Part shown: positions 43,847-54,208 of the stretch, in pieces
Layout: each line of letters opens with the position of its first letter
Position numbering within the stretch: position 1 is the first letter of the stretch
DNA from: Mesorhizobium liriopis
GTDB lineage: Bacteria; Pseudomonadota; Alphaproteobacteria; Rhizobiales; Rhizobiaceae
Reading direction: 5' to 3'
Assembly: GCF_024053505.1 (NCBI RefSeq)
Contig: NZ_JAMXQS010000009.1
Coordinates: 124,001-188,000, forward strand
DNA: 64,000 nt
Position numbers and translations under genes: made by a program
Notes under the pieces: generated by a model
Databases searched by the model: none
Told to the model about the DNA's origin: nothing
The model's input: the letters and a program-made list of their open reading frames with translations, nothing else

Positions 43847-45022
43847 TTGCCCAATCCTGTTTTCGCAACGTCCTCGACATCGATCTTCGAGCAGATTTCC
43901 CGCCTCGCCAACGAGGTCGGGGCGATCAATCTCGGCCAGGGTTTCCCGGTCGGCTTCGAGCCGCCCGCGCTGATCGAGGCGGCGGTGCAGGCGCTGCGCG
44001 AGGGGCCGCACCAGTATCCACCGATGATGGGGTTGCCCGCCTTGCGCCAGGCGGTGGCCGCTAACGCCAAGCGGTTCCACGGTCTCAATGTCGATTGGGA
44101 GCGCGAGGTGCTGGTCACGTCGGGCGCGACCGAGGCGCTGGCCGACAGCTTCCTCGCCCTTCTCGACACCGGTGACGAGGTGATCGTGATCGAGCCCGCT
44201 TACGACGCCTACCCCACGCTGATCCGCCGCGCCGGCGGCACGGTGGTGCCGCTGCGCCTCGAAGCACCCGATTGGACGCTGACGCGCGAGGCGTTGCAGG
44301 CCGCGATCACCCCGCGCACGAAGCTGATCGTGCTCAACACACCGATGAACCCGATCGGCAAGATATTCTCCGAGGCCGAACTGGATCTCCTGGAAGAGGT
44401 CGTGCTGGCGCATGATCTCGTGATCGTGTCGGACGAGGTCTACGAGCATCTGGTGTTCGACGGGGCACGGCACACGACGCCGTTCAGCCGCCCTGCCATC
44501 CGCGACCGCGTGGTGCGCATCGGCTCGGCGGGCAAGACCTTTTCGGTAACAGGCTGGAAGGTTGGCTATGTGACGGCCGATCCGAAGCTTCTGGGCCCGA
44601 TTTCTCGCGCCCACCAGTTCGTCACCTTCACCACGCCGCCGGCCCTGCAGACGGCCGTGGCCGCAGGGCTCCATTTCGCCGACAGCTACTATGTTGAGCT
44701 GAAATCGAGCCTCGAAACGCGGCGAGATCTCCTGCTTGGGGCCTTGCGACGCGAAGGCTTCGCGGTTGCGGACGCGCCCGCCACCTATTTCGCCATCGCC
44801 GATGTGAGCGGGATCGACCCCGATGGCGACGATCTCGCCTTCTGCCATCGCATCACGCGCGAGGCGGGCGTCGCCGCCGTGCCGCTCTCATCCTTTTACG
44901 GCGCGCGCGACGTGAAGACCCATATCCGCTTCTGCTTCGCCAAGCCGCTCGACACGCTCGAAGACGCCGTTTCCCGGCTGTCACGCTGGCGTGAGACGCA
45001 TGGCCGGAAGCTGGCCTCGTGA
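43847..45022 (+). CDS. Class I aminotransferase, methionine/kynurenine aminotransferase type (YbdL-like)
   Basis: A 391-residue fold-type I PLP enzyme. Residues ISRLANEVGAINLGQGFP, NTPMNPIGK and the PLP Lys K230 in GSAGKTFSVTGWK are typical of the YbdL/KAT subgroup, whose bacterial members use methionine. The start is TTG 43847. It precedes a methionine importer, which supports a methionine or related S-amino-acid role. The 182-bp gap upstream contains a 12-bp palindrome ATGAGGCCTCAT (43702-43713) of unknown use. Confidence 0.85.
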   Translation: MPNPVFATSSTSIFEQISRLANEVGAINLGQGFPVGFEPPALIEAAVQALREGPHQYPPMMGLPALRQAVAANAKRFHGLNVDWEREVLVTSGATEALADSFLALLDTGDEVIVIEPAYDAYPTLIRRAGGTVVPLRLEAPDWTLTREALQAAITPRTKLIVLNTPMNPIGKIFSEAELDLLEEVVLAHDLVIVSDEVYEHLVFDGARHTTPFSRPAIRDRVVRIGSAGKTFSVTGWKVGYVTADPKLLGPISRAHQFVTFTTPPALQTAVAAGLHFADSYYVELKSSLETRRDLLLGALRREGFAVADAPATYFAIADVSGIDPDGDDLAFCHRITREAGVAAVPLSSFYGARDVKTHIRFCFAKPLDTLEDAVSRLSRWRETHGRKLAS

Positions 45023-45100
45023 CCGCACTCCCACCGCTCGGGCCGCGCGAATCCCGCCGCCCGCCTCTTCACAATCCCTGATCCGGAGACAGTTCCGCCC

Positions 45101-45898
45101 ATGCCCGCCTTGCCCACTTTCCTCCGAGCGCTCTCGGTCGCGAGCCTGCTGCTCGCCTCGTCCGCACTCGCGCAGGCCGAAAAGATCCGTTTCGGTGTCA
45201 CCGCAGGCCCCCATGCGCAGATCGCCGAAGCCGTGGTGCCCGTCGCCAAGGCCAAGGGTCTCGATATCGAGGTCGTCGAATTCTCGGATGGCGCGCTGAT
45301 CGACCCCGCCACCAATGACGGTGATCTCGACGCCAACGGCTTCCAGCACACGCCCTATCTCAACCAGCAGAACACCGATCGCGGCCTCAATCTCGTGGCG
45401 GTCGGCGAGCGCACGGTGCTGCTTCCCATGGCCGGCTATTCGAAGAAGGTGACCAAGATCGAGGACCTGCCCGAAGGCGCGCAGGTGTCGATCCCCAACG
45501 ATCCGAGCAATCTCGGTCGCGCGCTCAAGCTTCTGGAGAAGGGCGGCGTTCTCAAGCTGACGCCGGGCGTGACCTTCAACGCCACCGAACTCGACATCAC
45601 CGAGAATCCGAAGAACATCAAGATCATTCCCATGGAAACGGCGCAACTCGCCCGCTCGCTGGAAGATGTCGATTTCTCGGTCATCACCTCGCATTTCGCG
45701 CTGAGCGCCGGGCTCAATCCGAAAAAGGATTCGATCCTGATCGAGGACGAGTTGTCCGAATATTTCTGCCTGCTCGCGGTCGCCGAGAAGAACAAGGACG
45801 CGCCCTGGGTGAAGACGCTTGCCGAGAGCTACCATTCGCCGGAAGTGAAGGCCTTCGTCGAGAAGACTTTCGCCGGCAATGTGATCCCCGGCTGGTGA
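45101..45898 (+). CDS. metQ: Methionine ABC transporter binding protein (MetQ/NlpA family)
   Basis: A 265-residue protein with a Sec signal peptide (cleavage near AQA-EK) and no lipobox, then the NlpA fold: GVTAGPHAQIAEAV, the DANGFQHTPYLNQ segment, and VSIPNDPSNLGRALKLLE. The family binds D/L-methionine. It is 78 bp after the aminotransferase gene and overlaps the ATPase gene. The ligand could be another S-containing amino acid, given the neighbouring oxygenase. Confidence 0.9.
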   Translation: MPALPTFLRALSVASLLLASSALAQAEKIRFGVTAGPHAQIAEAVVPVAKAKGLDIEVVEFSDGALIDPATNDGDLDANGFQHTPYLNQQNTDRGLNLVAVGERTVLLPMAGYSKKVTKIEDLPEGAQVSIPNDPSNLGRALKLLEKGGVLKLTPGVTFNATELDITENPKNIKIIPMETAQLARSLEDVDFSVITSHFALSAGLNPKKDSILIEDELSEYFCLLAVAEKNKDAPWVKTLAESYHSPEVKAFVEKTFAGNVIPGW

Positions 45899-47034
45899 TA
45901 GCCATGAACGCCGCGCCCCGCTTGTCGAGCCTGGAAAGCGCCCAGCCGTTGAGCGAGACGCGGCGCGACGCCGTGCGGATCGAGAGCCTTTCCAAGACTT
46001 ACGATCCGGCGGCTGGCCCGGTGCTCGACGATGTTTCGCTTTCGGTCCGCAAAGGCGACATCCACGGCATCATCGGCCGCTCGGGTGCGGGCAAAAGCAC
46101 GCTGGTGCGCTGTTTGAACGGGCTGGTCGAGCCATCGAGCGGCCGCGTCTTCGTGTCCGGCCGCGCCATCACCGGTCTTTCCGGCGCGCCTTTGCGCGCG
46201 GCGCGGCGGGAGATCGCGATGATCTTCCAGCATTTCAGCCTGCTGTCCTCGCGCACAGCCGCCGGCAATGTGGCGCTGCCGCTCGAAGTGGCGGGCTTAT
46301 CGCGCCGCGAGATCCGCGAGCGCGTGCCGAAACTCCTCGACCTCGTGGGTCTTCGCGCCAAGGCCGACAGCTACCCTTCCGAACTCTCGGGCGGGCAGAA
46401 GCAGCGCGTGGGCATTGCCCGCGCGCTCGCGCTCGACCCGAAGGTGCTTTTGTCGGACGAGGCGACATCCGCGCTCGATCCCGAAACCACCGAGCAGATC
46501 CTCGACCTTCTCAAAAGCATCAATCAGCGGCTTGGCCTCACGGTTGTGCTGATCACGCATGAAATGGATGTGGTTCGCCGCATCGCGCATGCGGTGACGG
46601 TGCTGGAAGCCGGCCGGATCGCCGAAAGCGGGCCGACTTTCGAGACCTTCGCCTTTCCCAAATCCGCGGTCGCCCGTTCCTTCCTGTCGTCCATCGTCGC
46701 CCACGATCTGCCGCCGGAACTGGCGAAGACGCTGCGCACCGAACCCGGTCACGACACCGATCCCGTTCTGCGCATCACCTTCACGGGCGCCGGCGCGCAC
46801 CAGCCGGTCGTCGCCGACCTCGTCGAGCGCTTCGGGGTGCGGCCCAACATCCTTCACGGACGCATCGACACCATCGACAACCGTGCGCTCGGCGTTCTGG
46901 CAGTGGTGCTCGAAGGCGGCGAAACGCTGCTCGAGCCGATCCGCACCCATCTGTCTTCCCTCGGACTTTCCTCGGAGATCATCGGCTATGCTGTTCGGCC
47001 TGTTGCCGGCCGCCCTCGGGCCGCTTTTTCTTAG
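45895..47034 (+). CDS. metN: Methionine ABC transporter ATPase (MetN family)
   Basis: A 379-residue ATPase: Walker A GRSGAGKST, signature LSGGQKQRV, Walker B VLLSDEATSALD, and the C-terminal NIL domain (about 275-370) that in MetN binds methionine for transinhibition. GTG 45895 couples to the metQ stop; ATG 45904 is an alternative. A 25-residue N-terminal extension precedes the ABC domain. It overlaps metI by 47 nt. Confidence 0.91.
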   Translation: MIAMNAAPRLSSLESAQPLSETRRDAVRIESLSKTYDPAAGPVLDDVSLSVRKGDIHGIIGRSGAGKSTLVRCLNGLVEPSSGRVFVSGRAITGLSGAPLRAARREIAMIFQHFSLLSSRTAAGNVALPLEVAGLSRREIRERVPKLLDLVGLRAKADSYPSELSGGQKQRVGIARALALDPKVLLSDEATSALDPETTEQILDLLKSINQRLGLTVVLITHEMDVVRRIAHAVTVLEAGRIAESGPTFETFAFPKSAVARSFLSSIVAHDLPPELAKTLRTEPGHDTDPVLRITFTGAGAHQPVVADLVERFGVRPNILHGRIDTIDNRALGVLAVVLEGGETLLEPIRTHLSSLGLSSEIIGYAVRPVAGRPRAAFS

Positions 47035-47692
47035 GTCGCTCGGCGAGACGGCCACCATGGTGGGCGCCTCCGCCGTGCTTTCGACGCTGATCGGCCTGCC
47101 GCTCGGCATCGCGCTCGTCGTGACCGCGCCCGGCCAGTTCCTCGAACGCCCCGCGCTCAACCGTGTGGTGGGCACGATCAGCAATCTGGTGCGCTCCACG
47201 CCATTCATCATTCTGATGGTGGCGATCATTCCGTTCACGCGTCTCGTCGCGGGCACATCGGTCGGCACCACGGCGGCCATCGTGCCGCTGACGATCGCCA
47301 TCATCCCGCTTTATGCGCGCCTCACCGAGGCCGCCATGCGCGAGGTCGACCAGAGCCTGATCGAGGCTGCGCAAAGCATGGGTGCGACGCCCTTCCAGAT
47401 CATCCGCAAGGTTCTCTTGCCGGAAGCGCTGCCGGGCATCGTCGCGGCACAGACCGTCACGCTGGTCAGCCTGATCGGCTATTCGGCGGTGGCCGGCACG
47501 ATCGGCGGCGGAGGCTTGGGGGATCTGGGCGTCCGCTTCGGCTACCAGCGCTTCATGCCCGAAGTGATGCTGGCGGTGGTCGTGGTGCTGGTCGCCATCG
47601 TCCAGAGCGTGCAGTTCCTGGGCGACTGGACCGCGCGCACCGTCAATCACCGCATCCCGCGCAAGCGCCGCGTGGCGCGCGCACATTCCTGA
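46988..47692 (+). CDS. metI: Methionine ABC transporter permease (MetI family)
   Basis: A 234-residue permease with five hydrophobic helices. The EAA loop is EAAQSMGATPFQIIRKVLLP and the GYSAVAGTIGGGGLGDLG segment is characteristic of MetI. The start (ATG 46988) lies inside metN; a longer in-frame start would be antisense-like coding and is not supported. It completes the MetQNI importer. Confidence 0.92.
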   Translation: MLFGLLPAALGPLFLRSLGETATMVGASAVLSTLIGLPLGIALVVTAPGQFLERPALNRVVGTISNLVRSTPFIILMVAIIPFTRLVAGTSVGTTAAIVPLTIAIIPLYARLTEAAMREVDQSLIEAAQSMGATPFQIIRKVLLPEALPGIVAAQTVTLVSLIGYSAVAGTIGGGGLGDLGVRFGYQRFMPEVMLAVVVVLVAIVQSVQFLGDWTARTVNHRIPRKRRVARAHS

Positions 47693-47715
47693 TCCGTGCG
47701 AAGAAAGGCTCGCCC

Positions 47716-48762
47716 ATGACCGTTCATTCCAACCCCGTTTCGGCAACGCTGCCGACGCTCGACTTCTCGCGCTTCCATGGCCCCGACCGCGAAGCCTTCA
47801 TCGCCGAGCTTCTCGACGTGCTGCACGATCACGGCTTCTTCTACATGACGGGCCACGGCGTCAGTCCGCAGCTGATCGCGGATGTGCGGGCAGCGGCCAA
47901 GCGCTTCTTCGCGCTGCCGCTCGAAGACAAGCTCGAGATCGAAATGGTGAAGTCGCCGCATTTTCGCGGCTACAACCGTGCGGGTGTCGAGCGCACGCGC
48001 GGCCAGCAGGACTGGCGCGAGCAGCTCGACGTGAACACGGAAGGCGAGGCGGTCGCGCTTCAAGCCGACACGCCGGCCTGGAAGCGCCTGTTCGGGCCCA
48101 ACCAGTGGCCTTCCAGGCAGCCCGAACTGAAGCCGCTGCTGCTCGAATACCAGGCGGAAGTCACGCGCGTCGGGCTCGATGTGCTCAAGGCCATTGCGGT
48201 CGCCATCGGTCAGCCCGAGGATGTCTTCGCCTCGATCTACGAGCCGCAACCCTCTCAGCTTCTCAAGATCATCCGCTATCCCGGCCGCGACGTGGCCGAG
48301 ACCGATCAGGGTGTCGGCGCGCACAAGGATGGCGGCTTCGTCACGGTGCTTCTGCAGGACACCACGCCGGGCCTGCGCGTGCGCACCGAGGACGGCGTCT
48401 GGATCGACGCGCCGCCGGTGGAAGGCACGTTCATCATCAACACGGGCGAACTGCTGGAGCTTGCCACCAACGGCTTCGTGCGGGCCGACGTGCACGATGT
48501 GGTGGCGCCACCCGCCGGCGTCGAGCGCTACTCGATCGCCTTCTTCCTCGGCTCCCGCTATGACGCGACGATTCCGGTGATCGAATTGCCCGAAGCGCTG
48601 AAGACCAAGGAGCGTGGGATCACGGTCGATCCGCTCAACCCGATCTTCCGCGAGGTGGGCCAGAACCACCTCAAGAGCCGGCTTCGGTCACACCCCGATG
48701 TGGCGCGCGCCCACCATGCCGACCTCTTGCCCTCTGAAGAGCGGAACGCGCCGGCGAACTGA
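47716..48762 (+). CDS. Isopenicillin-N-synthase-like 2-oxoglutarate/Fe(II) oxygenase (copy 1)
   Basis: A 348-residue oxygenase: N-terminal DIOX_N region (FFYMTGHGV near residue 42) and the jelly-roll core with the iron triad H203, D205 (GAHKDGG) and H260 (VHDV), and the cosubstrate RxS pair at R271/S273. It begins 23 nt after metI and ends at a terminator, so it belongs to the met-type operon. It could oxidise an imported sulfur amino acid or derivative. A paralogue lies at 62743 beside a methionine-synthesis gene. Confidence 0.88.
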   Translation: MTVHSNPVSATLPTLDFSRFHGPDREAFIAELLDVLHDHGFFYMTGHGVSPQLIADVRAAAKRFFALPLEDKLEIEMVKSPHFRGYNRAGVERTRGQQDWREQLDVNTEGEAVALQADTPAWKRLFGPNQWPSRQPELKPLLLEYQAEVTRVGLDVLKAIAVAIGQPEDVFASIYEPQPSQLLKIIRYPGRDVAETDQGVGAHKDGGFVTVLLQDTTPGLRVRTEDGVWIDAPPVEGTFIINTGELLELATNGFVRADVHDVVAPPAGVERYSIAFFLGSRYDATIPVIELPEALKTKERGITVDPLNPIFREVGQNHLKSRLRSHPDVARAHHADLLPSEERNAPAN

Positions 48763-48792
48763 CCGGGGCTCGTCAACAGCCCGGCCGTTTTT
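48763..48792 (+). terminator. Intrinsic terminator after the oxygenase gene
   Basis: CCGGGGCT pairs with AGCCCGG (one bulge) across a 7-nt loop and is followed by CCGTTTTTT. It closes the aminotransferase-met-oxygenase operon against the convergent FAD protein gene. Confidence 0.75.
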
Positions 48793-48826
48793 TCGAAAAG
48801 CGGTCGGGCGACCACTGAAGAGACGA

Positions 48827-50224
48827 TCAGATGCCGGCCGCTTCTCGCCTCGCCTCCGCCGCGATGAATTCGGCGTGGCGGGAAACCTGTGGCAGACCCA
48901 TCAGCTCGCCATAGGCCCCGCGCGCGAGCGGGCCGGCGATCAGCAGGCTCGGGTCGGGATTGCCTTCTTTGTCGAGCGCACGGCTTTGGCTGTCGGTGTT
49001 GAGGCCCAGGCCGTAGGGGTCCAGGCCGAGTGCGCCGTGATCGGCCAGATCCTGGAAGGCGGTGCTGCCGGTAATCACTTCGCGATGCGCGGGGCCGGTG
49101 GTGTTGATCACGGCATCGAAGAGTTCGGTGCGGGCCTCGGTTGAACCACGCAAGCGGAAGGTGACGGCGATCCCGCGTTCGGGCGACGGTTCGGCGCTGA
49201 TGACGCGGCCCGCGTGCAGAAGGAGCGTGCCTTCGGCGATGCGCCGATCGAGAACGGCCTCCACCTGCGGCGCGATGCGGAAGCGGTGAACGTCCCAGAA
49301 GGGGCGCAAACGGCGCACCAGCTTCTGGCGCTCGGCCACGCTCAGGCCCAACCAGATCGGGGTGCCCTGTTCGCGCAAGGCGTCGAAGACCGGATGCCAG
49401 GACAGGTTCGCTTTTTGGGCGGCGTCGAGGTTGCGGTGTATCGCTCCAAGCAGGTCCCGCACGGTCGCGGCGGGCGCGCTCGCGAAATCGCCGAAGGGGT
49501 CGGTAGAAATGGCGGCATGGCCGCGCGAGCGCAGGCCCCGGCGCGACAGCATCAGGATCGGGCCGTGATGACCCCGCGCATCGAGGCTCGCCACCATGTC
49601 GGCGGCAGTGAGGCCCGTGCCCAGGATCAGCACCGAAGCATCCGGCGCGATGCCTTCGAGCGCGTCTTCGGCATAAGGGTCGGCGACGAGCCGCTCGCTG
49701 CCTTTGAGGGAGGCGAGCTCGCGCGGCAAAGAGGGGATCGGATGGCTTGCGGCAAGAACCAGCCGTTCGGCGCTCAGCACGTCACCATTCGAAAGGGTGA
49801 CCTGCCAGCCCTCGGGAATCCGCGCGATATGCCGGGCTTCCGCCCGCACATGGCGCACATGGCCCCTCTCGATCAGCGGCGCCAGATGGGCGGCGACATA
49901 GCGGCCGAAGACGAGGCGGCGGGGATAGGCGTCGCCGTTTGGGCGGAAGGCGTCGGGATCGTCCGCCAGTGCGTCGGTCTCGCTGAGCCAGCGCGAAAAA
50001 TGTTCGCCATCGTCGGGCACGAGGCTCATCCGCGAGGCGGGCACATTGATGCGGTGGGCGGGGTCGGGGCTCGAATAGGCGACGCCGCCGCCCAAGCTGG
50101 GACGCGGCTCGATCACCGTCACGGGAAGCACGCGGCCGTCGCCCGAACGGCCGAGATGAAAAGCGACGGCGGCGCCCGTGAAGCCGCCGCCGATGATCAG
50201 GACCGGGAGAATGCTTCGGGTCAG
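48827..50224 (-). CDS. FAD/NAD(P)-binding protein next to ssuD
   Basis: About 465 residues. The FAD-binding motif [17 protein letters not shown] begins about ten residues from the start; further blocks include [21 protein letters not shown] in outline and [12 protein letters not shown]. This is the FAD-NAD(P)-binding family of acyl/hydroxylase-like oxidoreductases. No ATG, GTG or TTG lies before the Rossmann motif. Possible starts are CTG 50224 (CTGA overlap with the ssuD stop) or ATT 50212. It may reduce flavin or oxidise a product in the sulfonate pathway. Confidence 0.75.
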   Translation of the reverse strand: MTRSILPVLIIGGGFTGAAVAFHLGRSGDGRVLPVTVIEPRPSLGGGVAYSSPDPAHRINVPASRMSLVPDDGEHFSRWLSETDALADDPDAFRPNGDAYPRRLVFGRYVAAHLAPLIERGHVRHVRAEARHIARIPEGWQVTLSNGDVLSAERLVLAASHPIPSLPRELASLKGSERLVADPYAEDALEGIAPDASVLILGTGLTAADMVASLDARGHHGPILMLSRRGLRSRGHAAISTDPFGDFASAPAATVRDLLGAIHRNLDAAQKANLSWHPVFDALREQGTPIWLGLSVAERQKLVRRLRPFWDVHRFRIAPQVEAVLDRRIAEGTLLLHAGRVISAEPSPERGIAVTFRLRGSTEARTELFDAVINTTGPAHREVITGSTAFQDLADHGALGLDPYGLGLNTDSQSRALDKEGNPDPSLLIAGPLARGAYGELMGLPQVSRHAEFIAAEARREAAGI

Positions 50225-51414
50225 GATGCGCTCGCGAGCTTGCTGCCCGGTCGCTCGGAGCCGGCGATCGTTTCGCCGAACGGCCCGGTGTTGACGGATG
50301 CCGCACGAGCCGGAATGTCGTGGTCGAGCGGCAGGCGCGGCAAGACGAGCTCTCCGAAGCGATAGGCTTCTTCCAAATGCGGATAGCCCGACAGTATGAA
50401 GGTGTCGATGCCGAGCCGGCGATATTCGTCCATGCGCGCGGCAACCGTTTCGGCCGAGCCGACGAGTGCGGTGCCCGCGCCGCCGCGCACCAGACCGACG
50501 CCGGCCCAGAGATTGGGACTGATCTCGAGCTTGGAGCGGTCGCCGCCGTGCAGCGCGCTCATGCGGCTCTGGCCCACCGAATCCATGCGCGCGAAAATGG
50601 CCTGCGCCTTGGCGATGGTCTCGTCGTCGAGCCTGGAGATCAGACGGTCGGCCTCGGCCCATGCCTCCTCGTCGGTTTCGCGCACGATCACATGGAGGCG
50701 GATGCCGAAGGAAAGCGGGCGTCCGCTCTTTTCGGATGCCGCCCGCACCGTCGCGATCTTTTCCGCCACCTGTGCCGGCGGTTCGCCCCAGGTGAGATAT
50801 TTGTCGACGGTCTCGGCCGCGACCTTGATGCCGATCTCGGACGAGCCGCCGAAATAGAGCGGCGGATGCGGCGTCTGGTGCGGTGGGAAGAGCAGGCGGC
50901 CGTCCTCGATGCGGAAATTCTCGCCCTCGTGGCTCACCGTCTCGCCGGCGAGCAGACGCTTGTAGATGCGCAGGAACTCGTCGGTGATCTTGTAGCGGTC
51001 CTCATGCGACAGGAAGATGCCATCGCCGCCGTTCTCGGCCGGATCGCCGCCGGTGACGACATTGATGAGCAGACGCCCTTGCGAGAAGCGGTCGAGGGTC
51101 GCGGTCATGCGCGCGGCGAGCGTCGGCGATTGCAGGCCGGGGCGGACCGCAACGAGAAAGCGCAACTGCTTGGTAAGGGGTGCCAGGGCCGAAGCCGTGA
51201 CCCACGAATCCTCGCAGGAGCGACCGGTGGGCAGGAGCACGCCGTAGAAGCCGAGCGTATCGGCCGCTTGGGCGACCTGCGTCAGGTATGGAAGGTCCAC
51301 CGCGCGACCGCCCTCGCTCGTGCCGAGATAGCGGCTGTCGCCATGGGTCGGCAGGAACCACAGGACCTTGACGCGTTCGGGAGCTTCGGGCGTGGCTGGC
51401 GCGGGCGCTGGCAT
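50221..51414 (-). CDS. ssuD: FMNH2-dependent alkanesulfonate monooxygenase
   Basis: A 397-residue bacterial-luciferase-family protein, close to the usual 380-390 plus a short tail. SsuD hallmarks: [13 protein letters not shown], the VAVRPG strand, [17 protein letters not shown] and YFGGSSE. It splits sulfite from alkanesulfonates with reduced flavin. ATG 51414 is preceded by AAGAGG. It is divergent from two ssuABC-type importers across a 165-bp gap, and no separate ssuE flavin reductase is present. Confidence 0.92.
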   Translation of the reverse strand: MPAPAPATPEAPERVKVLWFLPTHGDSRYLGTSEGGRAVDLPYLTQVAQAADTLGFYGVLLPTGRSCEDSWVTASALAPLTKQLRFLVAVRPGLQSPTLAARMTATLDRFSQGRLLINVVTGGDPAENGGDGIFLSHEDRYKITDEFLRIYKRLLAGETVSHEGENFRIEDGRLLFPPHQTPHPPLYFGGSSEIGIKVAAETVDKYLTWGEPPAQVAEKIATVRAASEKSGRPLSFGIRLHVIVRETDEEAWAEADRLISRLDDETIAKAQAIFARMDSVGQSRMSALHGGDRSKLEISPNLWAGVGLVRGGAGTALVGSAETVAARMDEYRRLGIDTFILSGYPHLEEAYRFGELVLPRLPLDHDIPARAASVNTGPFGETIAGSERPGSKLASAS

Positions 51415-51579
51415 GGGAAACCTCTTGGCTGAATGCGCAGAATTTACGCGGGCGATGCAGGCTCTCGCGAGGAATAATATTCTACAGATTGGCTTGAAAT
51501 AGCAGCGTCGTCCTTCGGCCTGCCGCTGAACGGCAGCTAGCATCCACGCTCCGATCTTTTCGCATTTTGGAGCCCGACC

Positions 51580-52539
51580 TTGGCGTTGTCACGCACTCTC
51601 CTTTCGGCCATCGCCGCGCTGGGCTTCTCGACTTCCGCCTGGAGCGCGGATTTGAGCGAAATCCGCATCGACTGGGCGACCTACAACCCGGTTTCGATCC
51701 TGCTCAAGAAGGACGGCCTGCTCGAAAAGGAGTTCGAGAAGGACGGCATCAAGGTCACCTGGGTGCAGTCGGCGGGCTCCAACAAGGCGCTGGAATTCCT
51801 CAACGCCGAGTCGCTCGATTTCGGCTCGACGGCCGGTTCCGCGGCCCTTCTCGCGCGGGTCAACGGCAATCCGGTGAAGGCTGTGGGCGTTTATTCCAAG
51901 CCCGAATGGACCGCCCTCGTCACGGGCAAGGACAGCACGATCGCCAAGGTCGAGGACCTCAAGGGCAAGACGGTGGCCGTCACGCGCGGCACCGACCCGC
52001 ATATCTTCCTCGTTCGCGCGCTCGCCGATGCGGGCTTGAGCGAAAAGGACCTCAACCTCGTCCTGCTTCAGCATGCCGATGGCAAGACCGCGCTTCTGCG
52101 CGGCGATGTCGATGCCTGGGCGGGGCTCGACCCGCTGATGGCATCCGCTGAAGTGCAGGAAGGCGCCAAGCTGTTCTTCCGCGATCCCGCTGCCAACACC
52201 TGGGGCGTGCTCGACACGCGCGAGAACTTCGCGAAGGAACATCCCGAGATCGTGTCGCGCGTTCTCTCGGTCTATGAGCAGGCGCGCCAGAAGGCGCTGG
52301 CCGACCCGGCAGCCCTGAAGGCCCTGCTGGTCGAGGCCACAGGCCTGCCGGATGCGGTGATCGCCAAGCAGCTCGAGCGCACCGACCTGTCCCACAAGGC
52401 CATCGGCGAGGAACAGGCCGCGACCATTCTGGCGGCCGGCGAAGCACTCCAGAAGGCGGGCGTGATCGAGGCGTCGGTTGATGTGAAGGCAACCGTGGGC
52501 GAGCTGGTCGATCCGAGCTTCGGCGCGAAAAGCCAGTAA
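51580..52539 (+). CDS. ssuA: Aliphatic sulfonate ABC transporter binding protein (SsuA type), first set
   Basis: A 319-residue binding protein with a signal peptide (cleavage near residue 22) and NMT1/SsuA-like core: [35 protein letters not shown], and [15 protein letters not shown]. Start is TTG 51580 behind TTGGAG. It heads the rightward operon divergent from ssuD. Related proteins bind sulfonates, sulfate esters or taurine; the ligand here is presumably a sulfonate. Confidence 0.87.
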   Translation: MALSRTLLSAIAALGFSTSAWSADLSEIRIDWATYNPVSILLKKDGLLEKEFEKDGIKVTWVQSAGSNKALEFLNAESLDFGSTAGSAALLARVNGNPVKAVGVYSKPEWTALVTGKDSTIAKVEDLKGKTVAVTRGTDPHIFLVRALADAGLSEKDLNLVLLQHADGKTALLRGDVDAWAGLDPLMASAEVQEGAKLFFRDPAANTWGVLDTRENFAKEHPEIVSRVLSVYEQARQKALADPAALKALLVEATGLPDAVIAKQLERTDLSHKAIGEEQAATILAAGEALQKAGVIEASVDVKATVGELVDPSFGAKSQ

Positions 52540-52554
52540 AACCTCGCTTCTCCG

Positions 52555-53403
52555 ATGAGCGCCGCCAGCCAGTCCTTCGAGGCACCAGCCGAGGCCAGAA
52601 CAAGCGCCGCCCCTGCCGGGCGGCGTTCGGGCAGGGCTGTGTCCGCGCGCCTTCTCCTCGGTGTCGTCCTGCCGCTCGGGCTGGGGCTGGTCTGGGAGGC
52701 GGTGGTGGCTTCGGGCTTTGCCAGCGGCCGGCTGATGCCGCCGCCGAGCCGGGTGATTGCGGAACTCGTGCGGCTCGCCTCCACCGGCGCGCTGTGGGAG
52801 CACAGCCTGATCACGCTCTCGCGTGTGCTGGGCGGCTTCGCCGGTGGAGCGGTGGCCGGCATCGCGCTGGGCGTTTTGACCGGCACATCGCGGCTGCTGC
52901 GCGACCTGCTCGACCCGAGCTTTCAGGCTTTGCGCTCGATTCCCTCCATCGCCTGGGTGCCGCTCTTCATTCTCTGGCTCGGCATTTTCGAAGCCTCCAA
53001 GGTGACCTTGATCGCGGTCGGCGTGTTCTTTCCCGTTTATCTGGGCGTCAGCAGCGCGCTCATGTCGGTGGATCGCCGCACGGCCGAGGTCGGGCGCATC
53101 TTCCGCCTGTCGCGCCTCGCCACTGTCCGCCGCATCCTTCTGCCCTCGATCCTGCCGGCAACCGTTGTCGCCTTGCGTACGGGGCTCGGGCTCGGCTGGA
53201 TGTTCGTGGTCGCGGCCGAATTCATGGGCGCGTCTTCGGGCCTCGGCTATCTTCTGGTCGATGGCCAGCAGCTCGGCAAGCCGACGCAGATCCTGGCGGC
53301 GATCCTCACTTTCGCGGTTCTCGGCAAGGCGACGGATGCGATCCTCGCAAGCCTCGCCGCACCCTTTCTGCGCTGGCAGGACAGTGTCGGGGAGGCGCCG
53401 TAG
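52555..53403 (+). CDS. ssuC: Sulfonate ABC transporter permease (SsuC type), first set
   Basis: A 282-residue permease with six helices after a 30-residue Ala/Arg-rich cytoplasmic tail. The EAA-like loop is EVGRIFRLSRLATVRRILLP, and FMGASSGLGYLL near the end is typical of the SsuC/TauC family. It shares its last base with the GTG of the ATPase gene, indicating coupling. Confidence 0.91.
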   Translation: MSAASQSFEAPAEARTSAAPAGRRSGRAVSARLLLGVVLPLGLGLVWEAVVASGFASGRLMPPPSRVIAELVRLASTGALWEHSLITLSRVLGGFAGGAVAGIALGVLTGTSRLLRDLLDPSFQALRSIPSIAWVPLFILWLGIFEASKVTLIAVGVFFPVYLGVSSALMSVDRRTAEVGRIFRLSRLATVRRILLPSILPATVVALRTGLGLGWMFVVAAEFMGASSGLGYLLVDGQQLGKPTQILAAILTFAVLGKATDAILASLAAPFLRWQDSVGEAP

Positions 53404-54161
53404 TGCTCCAGCTCGATCACCTCTCGAAGACCTATCCGAACGGCACGCTGGCGCTCGATGGCGTGAGCCTCACATTGCGCGAGGGCGAGATCCTCGCCGT
53501 GGTGGGCGGCTCGGGCTGCGGCAAGTCCACGCTTCTGCGCCTGGCATCGGGCCTCGACACGCCGAGCCGCGGTCGCGTGCTGCTCGACGGGCAGGTGGTC
53601 GCCGAGCCCGTGGCGCGGATCGGCATGGTGTTTCAGGAGCCCCGGCTTCTGCCCTGGCTATCGGTCGCCGAGAACGTGGCGTTCGGCATCCGTGAGCTTC
53701 CCGAGGCGCAGCGCCGCGCGCGGGTCGAAGCGCTGCTCGGCGAAGTGGGCTTGAGCGACTATGCCGCCCGCTGGCCCAAGGAGTTGTCAGGCGGTCAGGC
53801 GCAGCGCGTAGCGATCGCCCGCGCGCTTGCGCCCGAACCCGACGTTCTCCTGCTCGATGAACCCTTCTCCGCGCTCGACGCCTTCACGCGCATCGATTTG
53901 CAGGACCATCTGATCCGCCTCTGGCAACATCACAAGCGAACCTTCTTGCTTGTCACCCACGACATCGAGGAGGCCGTCGCACTCGCCGACCGCGTGGTGG
54001 TGATGAAACCCGATCCGGGCCGCCTCGCCGCTGAAATCCCGCTCGATCTGCCTCGCCCGCGTCTGCGTTCCTCGGCCCCGTTTCAGGCCGCCGAGCGCGC
54101 AGTGCGCGGCGCGCTCAGCGATGCACTCAGGCGCGAGCCGCAAAGAACCATTCTGAACTGA
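53403..54161 (+). CDS. ssuB: Sulfonate ABC transporter ATPase (SsuB type), first set
   Basis: A 252-residue ATPase: Walker A GGSGCGKST, the family-specific FQEPRLLPW after the Q-loop, signature LSGGQAQRV, Walker B VLLLDEPFSALD, and the switch His in VTHDIEEAV. GTG 53403 begins directly at the end of the permease gene. It energises the first sulfonate importer. Confidence 0.92.
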   Translation: MLQLDHLSKTYPNGTLALDGVSLTLREGEILAVVGGSGCGKSTLLRLASGLDTPSRGRVLLDGQVVAEPVARIGMVFQEPRLLPWLSVAENVAFGIRELPEAQRRARVEALLGEVGLSDYAARWPKELSGGQAQRVAIARALAPEPDVLLLDEPFSALDAFTRIDLQDHLIRLWQHHKRTFLLVTHDIEEAVALADRVVVMKPDPGRLAAEIPLDLPRPRLRSSAPFQAAERAVRGALSDALRREPQRTILN

Positions 54162-54208
54162 TCCAACAATCGCCGCGCGCCACGCGGCTTACCGGGAGTT
54201 TCGACCAT

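Noticed and set aside
48827-50662. A 611-codon version of the FAD protein starting at 50662
   Set aside because: The extra 146 codons run through ssuD in another frame on the same strand and give a low-complexity Arg/His-rich sequence with no homology, so they are not coding.
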